Below are positions 61,572 through 64,000 of a stretch of DNA of 64,000 nucleotides, one piece after another (within the stretch, counting starts at the first letter, position 1; every line of letters starts with the position of its first letter). A program made the position numbers and the translations under genes. Origin of the DNA: JALZVT01 sp964634815 (GTDB taxonomy: Bacteria > Pseudomonadota > Gammaproteobacteria > Pseudomonadales > Azotimanducaceae); the NCBI GenBank assembly GCA_964634815.1, contig CAZWMD010000004.1, forward strand, positions 62,001 through 126,000, given 5' to 3'. The notes below the pieces were generated by a model. The model saw nothing but the letters and a program-made list of their open reading frames with translations, was not told where the DNA came from and searched no databases.

Positions 61572-62316
61572 CAACTACTGCATCGTCATCCCGCACTATC
61601 GACATGTGCCACAGTTAGAACGCTTCTTGCCGCGCCTTTTGCGGGCCAATCTGCCCATTCTGGTAATCGACGACGGTAGTGGCAGCGATGTGACCCGGCA
61701 ACTGGCGACGCTTGTGGACAACCATCAACAGACCGAACTCATCGAACGAGACTCAAACGGTGGCAAGGGAGCTGCTACCTGGACCGGCCTGCTCCGCGCA
61801 CAACAGCAAGGCTATTCTCATATCATTCTTGTCGATGCGGATGGCCAGCACGACCCGGATGACATCGCCACCGTGCATAGTCACTCCAGGCAACATCCAC
61901 ACGCCCTGGTTTCCGGGCATCCTCAGTTTGGTCCAGATATCCCTCCGGCGAGGCTCTACGGCCGGGAGATTACAAACATACTCGCACGCATAGAGGCCGG
62001 AAACTTTGGCCTAAAAGATGCCATGTGTGGCCTCAGGGTGTATCCGATCGAAAAAACCTTGCAGCTCATCGAGGCTTGCGGCGCACGCCTGCGAATGGAA
62101 ACAGATACGGAGTTACTCGTTCGAGCATGTTGGCAAGGGATTGAGGTACGCTACATAGATACCCGAGTGATTTATCCGGAACAGGGTGCTTCACACTTTC
62201 GTATGGGCCAAGACAATGTTCGAATGGCACTGATGCATGCGAGGCTTCTGCTTGAGGCTATGGTAAAACTGCCGGTACGCCTATTTCGTAAGTTCACTGA
62301 GAATTCAGCCTCATGA
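61564..62316 (+). CDS. Glycosyltransferase family 2
   Basis: 251 residues from GTG 61564 (overlap 8 bp with dehydratase stop). GT-A fold: VIPHYRHVPQLERF, VIDDGSGSD, IILVDADGQHDPDD (DxD metal site), GLKDAMCGLRVYP. Typical of the glycosyltransferase in aryl-polyene clusters; sugar and acceptor unknown. Confidence 0.92.
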   Translation: MTNNYCIVIPHYRHVPQLERFLPRLLRANLPILVIDDGSGSDVTRQLATLVDNHQQTELIERDSNGGKGAATWTGLLRAQQQGYSHIILVDADGQHDPDDIATVHSHSRQHPHALVSGHPQFGPDIPPARLYGREITNILARIEAGNFGLKDAMCGLRVYPIEKTLQLIEACGARLRMETDTELLVRACWQGIEVRYIDTRVIYPEQGASHFRMGQDNVRMALMHARLLLEAMVKLPVRLFRKFTENSAS

Positions 62317-62807
62317 CAGAGAAGAAAAGTAAGCGACGTCGCGCACTGTGGGATAAGAACTGGCCGGATCATCCAGAGCTTTGCGCTACAGTGGATCTCA
62401 TCGTCCCGTTTCAAGACGCCGACCCCACGGGCATGGCCTGGCATGGTAACTACTATCGTTACTACGATAAGGCTCGAGTGGCGCTGCTCGACAAGCTGGA
62501 CTTCGCTTATAGAAGCATGGAAGCCATAGGCCAGTTCTGGCCCATTGTGGATACTCGTGCCCGGTTCGTCGGCAGCGTCGCTTACGATGATCGTATAAGC
62601 ATCAGCGCACAGTTGGTCGAATGGGAGTTTCGCTTGCGTATCTACTATCAGGTACACAAGTCAGACGGAACGCTGGTCAATGAAGCCTGGACCGTCCAGG
62701 TTCCCGTAGGCATGCAGGCCGGTTTACCGACATCAAATGAGCTCATTATCGTTGGCTCGCCCGAGACCTTGATCAAGCGTATCCACAAGATGATCAACAA
62801 TGAATAG
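62313..62807 (+). CDS. Acyl-CoA thioesterase (ApeK-like, 4HBT family)
   Basis: 164 residues. Hot-dog thioesterase motif VPFQDADPTGMAWHGNYYRYYDKARVALLD (Asp about 37, HxxYxxxxD/E). 4-hydroxybenzoyl-CoA thioesterase type, as found in aryl-polyene clusters; may release or edit the polyene chain. Start overlaps the preceding stop by 4 bp. Confidence 0.9.
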   Translation: MTEKKSKRRRALWDKNWPDHPELCATVDLIVPFQDADPTGMAWHGNYYRYYDKARVALLDKLDFAYRSMEAIGQFWPIVDTRARFVGSVAYDDRISISAQLVEWEFRLRIYYQVHKSDGTLVNEAWTVQVPVGMQAGLPTSNELIIVGSPETLIKRIHKMINNE

Positions 62808-63237
62808 CTTCCCCGATGTCGCGGATCTCATCCCCCATCAGCCGCCCATGCGTTTACTGGATGCAATTGTTGAGTGTGGGGAGTCTCATCTAAAAGCCAC
62901 AGCGACCATTGAACCAGGCTGCCCTTTCTGGACTGCGGATGGCGTGCATTCGTGTATCGGCCTTGAATACCTGGGACAGGCATGCGCCGCATATTTTGCG
63001 TTGTGTGCGCCTGAATCGGCAGACACCGAGCCGCGCCCAGGCATGCTCATAGCCAGTCGCAACTACCGAAGTGAACGGGCTTATTTTCCTGCGCATAGCA
63101 CCCTAGCAATCGACATCTCGCCAAGCAGCAAAATCACACCAACGGGGCTCGTCAAATTCACAGGCACCCTTAGCGATCTGGTAACCGCCGAGTCCTTTGC
63201 GAACGGCGATCTTTCTGTGTACCTTCCGCGGACATGA
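62800..63237 (+). CDS. apeP: ApeP-like 3-hydroxyacyl-ACP dehydratase
   Basis: 145 residues, hot-dog fold. VADLIPHQPPMRLLDAIVE (catalytic His about 13) and GLEYLGQACAAYFAL (acidic residue about 59), then ERAYFPAHSTLAIDI. In aryl-polyene systems ApeP pairs with ApeI as dehydratase. Overlaps its neighbours by 8 and 4 bp. Confidence 0.9.
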   Translation: MNSFPDVADLIPHQPPMRLLDAIVECGESHLKATATIEPGCPFWTADGVHSCIGLEYLGQACAAYFALCAPESADTEPRPGMLIASRNYRSERAYFPAHSTLAIDISPSSKITPTGLVKFTGTLSDLVTAESFANGDLSVYLPRT

Positions 63238-63962
63238 GCCAGAGCATTTTAGTCACGGGCGCAAGCCGCGGCATCGGAGAGAGTGCTGCACGACGCCTTG
63301 CAAGGGAAGGTTATGAAGTCGTAGTGCACTACCACAACAACCGATCCAGAGCAGAAAAATGCGCCGAAGAAATCACGGCGAACGGTGGCAAGGCTCGACT
63401 ACTTGGCTTTGATGTCGCCAACAGAGATCAGGCCGCATCGGCACTGACCGAAGATATAGCCAGTCATGGCGCCTACTACGGTATTGTTCTCAATGCCGGT
63501 ATAAGCCGGGATCAAGCGTTACCGATGATGGATGGAGAGGATTGGGACGCCGTGATTGATACCAATCTGGATGGCTTCTTTAACGTCATCAAGCCCTGCA
63601 TCATGCCCATGGTTCAACGCCGCAAGCCTGGACGTATTGTTGTCATGACCTCGGTTTCTGGCCAAATAGGCAATCGCGGTCAAACCAACTATGCCGCATC
63701 AAAAGCTGGCCTGATCGGTGCAGCAAAATCACTGGCCCTGGAAATGGCCAAACGACGGATTACCGTAAACTGCATCGCACCGGGCCTCATAGAAACAGAT
63801 ATGGTTGAAAGTGCACCGCTTGAGTACATAAAGAACGCCATTCCCTTGCGCCGACTTGGCAAGGTTGAAGAAGTGGCGGCATTGGTTGCATTTCTATGCT
63901 CCGAACAATCCAGCTACATCACCCGTCAAGTCATCGGCGTCGATGGTGGTCTAGCCGGCTAG
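63234..63962 (+). CDS. apeQ: 3-oxoacyl-ACP reductase (ApeQ/FabG-like)
   Basis: 242 residues, classical SDR. NADPH site VTGASRGIG (7-15), NAG (88-90), catalytic tetrad Asn111-Ser140-Tyr153-Lys157 (MTSVSGQIGNRGQTNYAASK). Reduces the beta-keto group before dehydration. Followed after 19 bp by the start of another gene. Confidence 0.94.
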   Translation: MSQSILVTGASRGIGESAARRLAREGYEVVVHYHNNRSRAEKCAEEITANGGKARLLGFDVANRDQAASALTEDIASHGAYYGIVLNAGISRDQALPMMDGEDWDAVIDTNLDGFFNVIKPCIMPMVQRRKPGRIVVMTSVSGQIGNRGQTNYAASKAGLIGAAKSLALEMAKRRITVNCIAPGLIETDMVESAPLEYIKNAIPLRRLGKVEEVAALVAFLCSEQSSYITRQVIGVDGGLAG

Positions 63963-63981
63963 CGCGCAGTACGAATCGCCT

Positions 63982-64000
63982 ATGAAACAACAAGAGACAA
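63982..64000 (+). CDS. Start of next cluster gene, cut by window edge
   Basis: An ATG at 63982 opens a frame (MKQQET) on the plus strand, 19 bp after the reductase stop. Only six codons are visible. By synteny with aryl-polyene clusters a further KS (ApeR-like) is expected here, but nothing in the visible bases shows this. Confidence 0.35.

Noticed and set aside
1..64000. tRNA, rRNA, insertion sequence, prophage
   Set aside because: I saw no cloverleaf-like tRNA sequence, ribosomal RNA, transposase, integrase or phage structural gene. A search by eye can miss tRNAs.

Overview
The window is chromosomal DNA of a Gram-negative bacterium, most likely a marine or aquatic gammaproteobacterium. The evidence is a bifunctional ATP sulfurylase/APS kinase, a family-B DNA polymerase II, a stand-alone second-type EF-G, outer-membrane proteins, LolA-like and RND-type export components, and TAXI-type TRAP transport. 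It is a draft or binned assembly: four runs of exactly 100 N (1194-1293, 5335-5434, 13991-14090, 17193-17292) are scaffold gaps of unknown true size, and two of them cut genes. No rRNA, tRNA, CRISPR array, insertion sequence or prophage was seen. The genus cannot be fixed by eye.

Layout. 0-7.8 kb: MFS transporter (cut by the window edge, with a frame break at its start), crotonase, LLM-type flavin oxidoreductase, sat-cysC with a clear terminator, a DUF6134 protein, a repeat-filled gap, a BamE-like secreted protein and a secreted M20 peptidase. 7.9-14 kb: a complete six-gene GlpSTPQUV-type ABC importer on the minus strand. 14-19 kb: secreted proteins (TPR protein with a gluzincin-like motif, transglutaminase-like cysteine protease, LamG/FnIII-like protein). 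19.4-28 kb: second-type EF-G, phosphoesterase, small DUF proteins, secreted amidohydrolase, PEP carboxylase. 28-41.5 kb: TAXI TRAP transporter, MFS, PRPP-synthetase-like enzyme, two TetR regulators, acyl-CoA dehydrogenase, DNA polymerase II and a glycosyltransferase pair. 41.5-48.7 kb: one giant outer-membrane protein (about 2380 residues) with a DP-repeat linker, SdrD/DUF11-like domains, two tandem OmpA-like domains and a predicted C-terminal beta-barrel.

48.9-64 kb: an aryl-polyene / xanthomonadin-like pigment cluster. A chorismatase of the FkbO/XanB2 family should make a hydroxybenzoate starter. An AMP-dependent ligase and ACP load it. A type II polyketide machinery (KS, chain-length factor, KR, two hot-dog dehydratases, a second ACP, thioesterase) should extend the polyene. 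Acyltransferases and a glycosyltransferase should anchor it to a lipid, and a LolA-like protein with an MMPL/RND protein should move it to the outer membrane. A flavin-dependent halogenase-like gene lies with the KS genes on the minus strand, which suggests a halogenated pigment. The cluster continues beyond the right edge.
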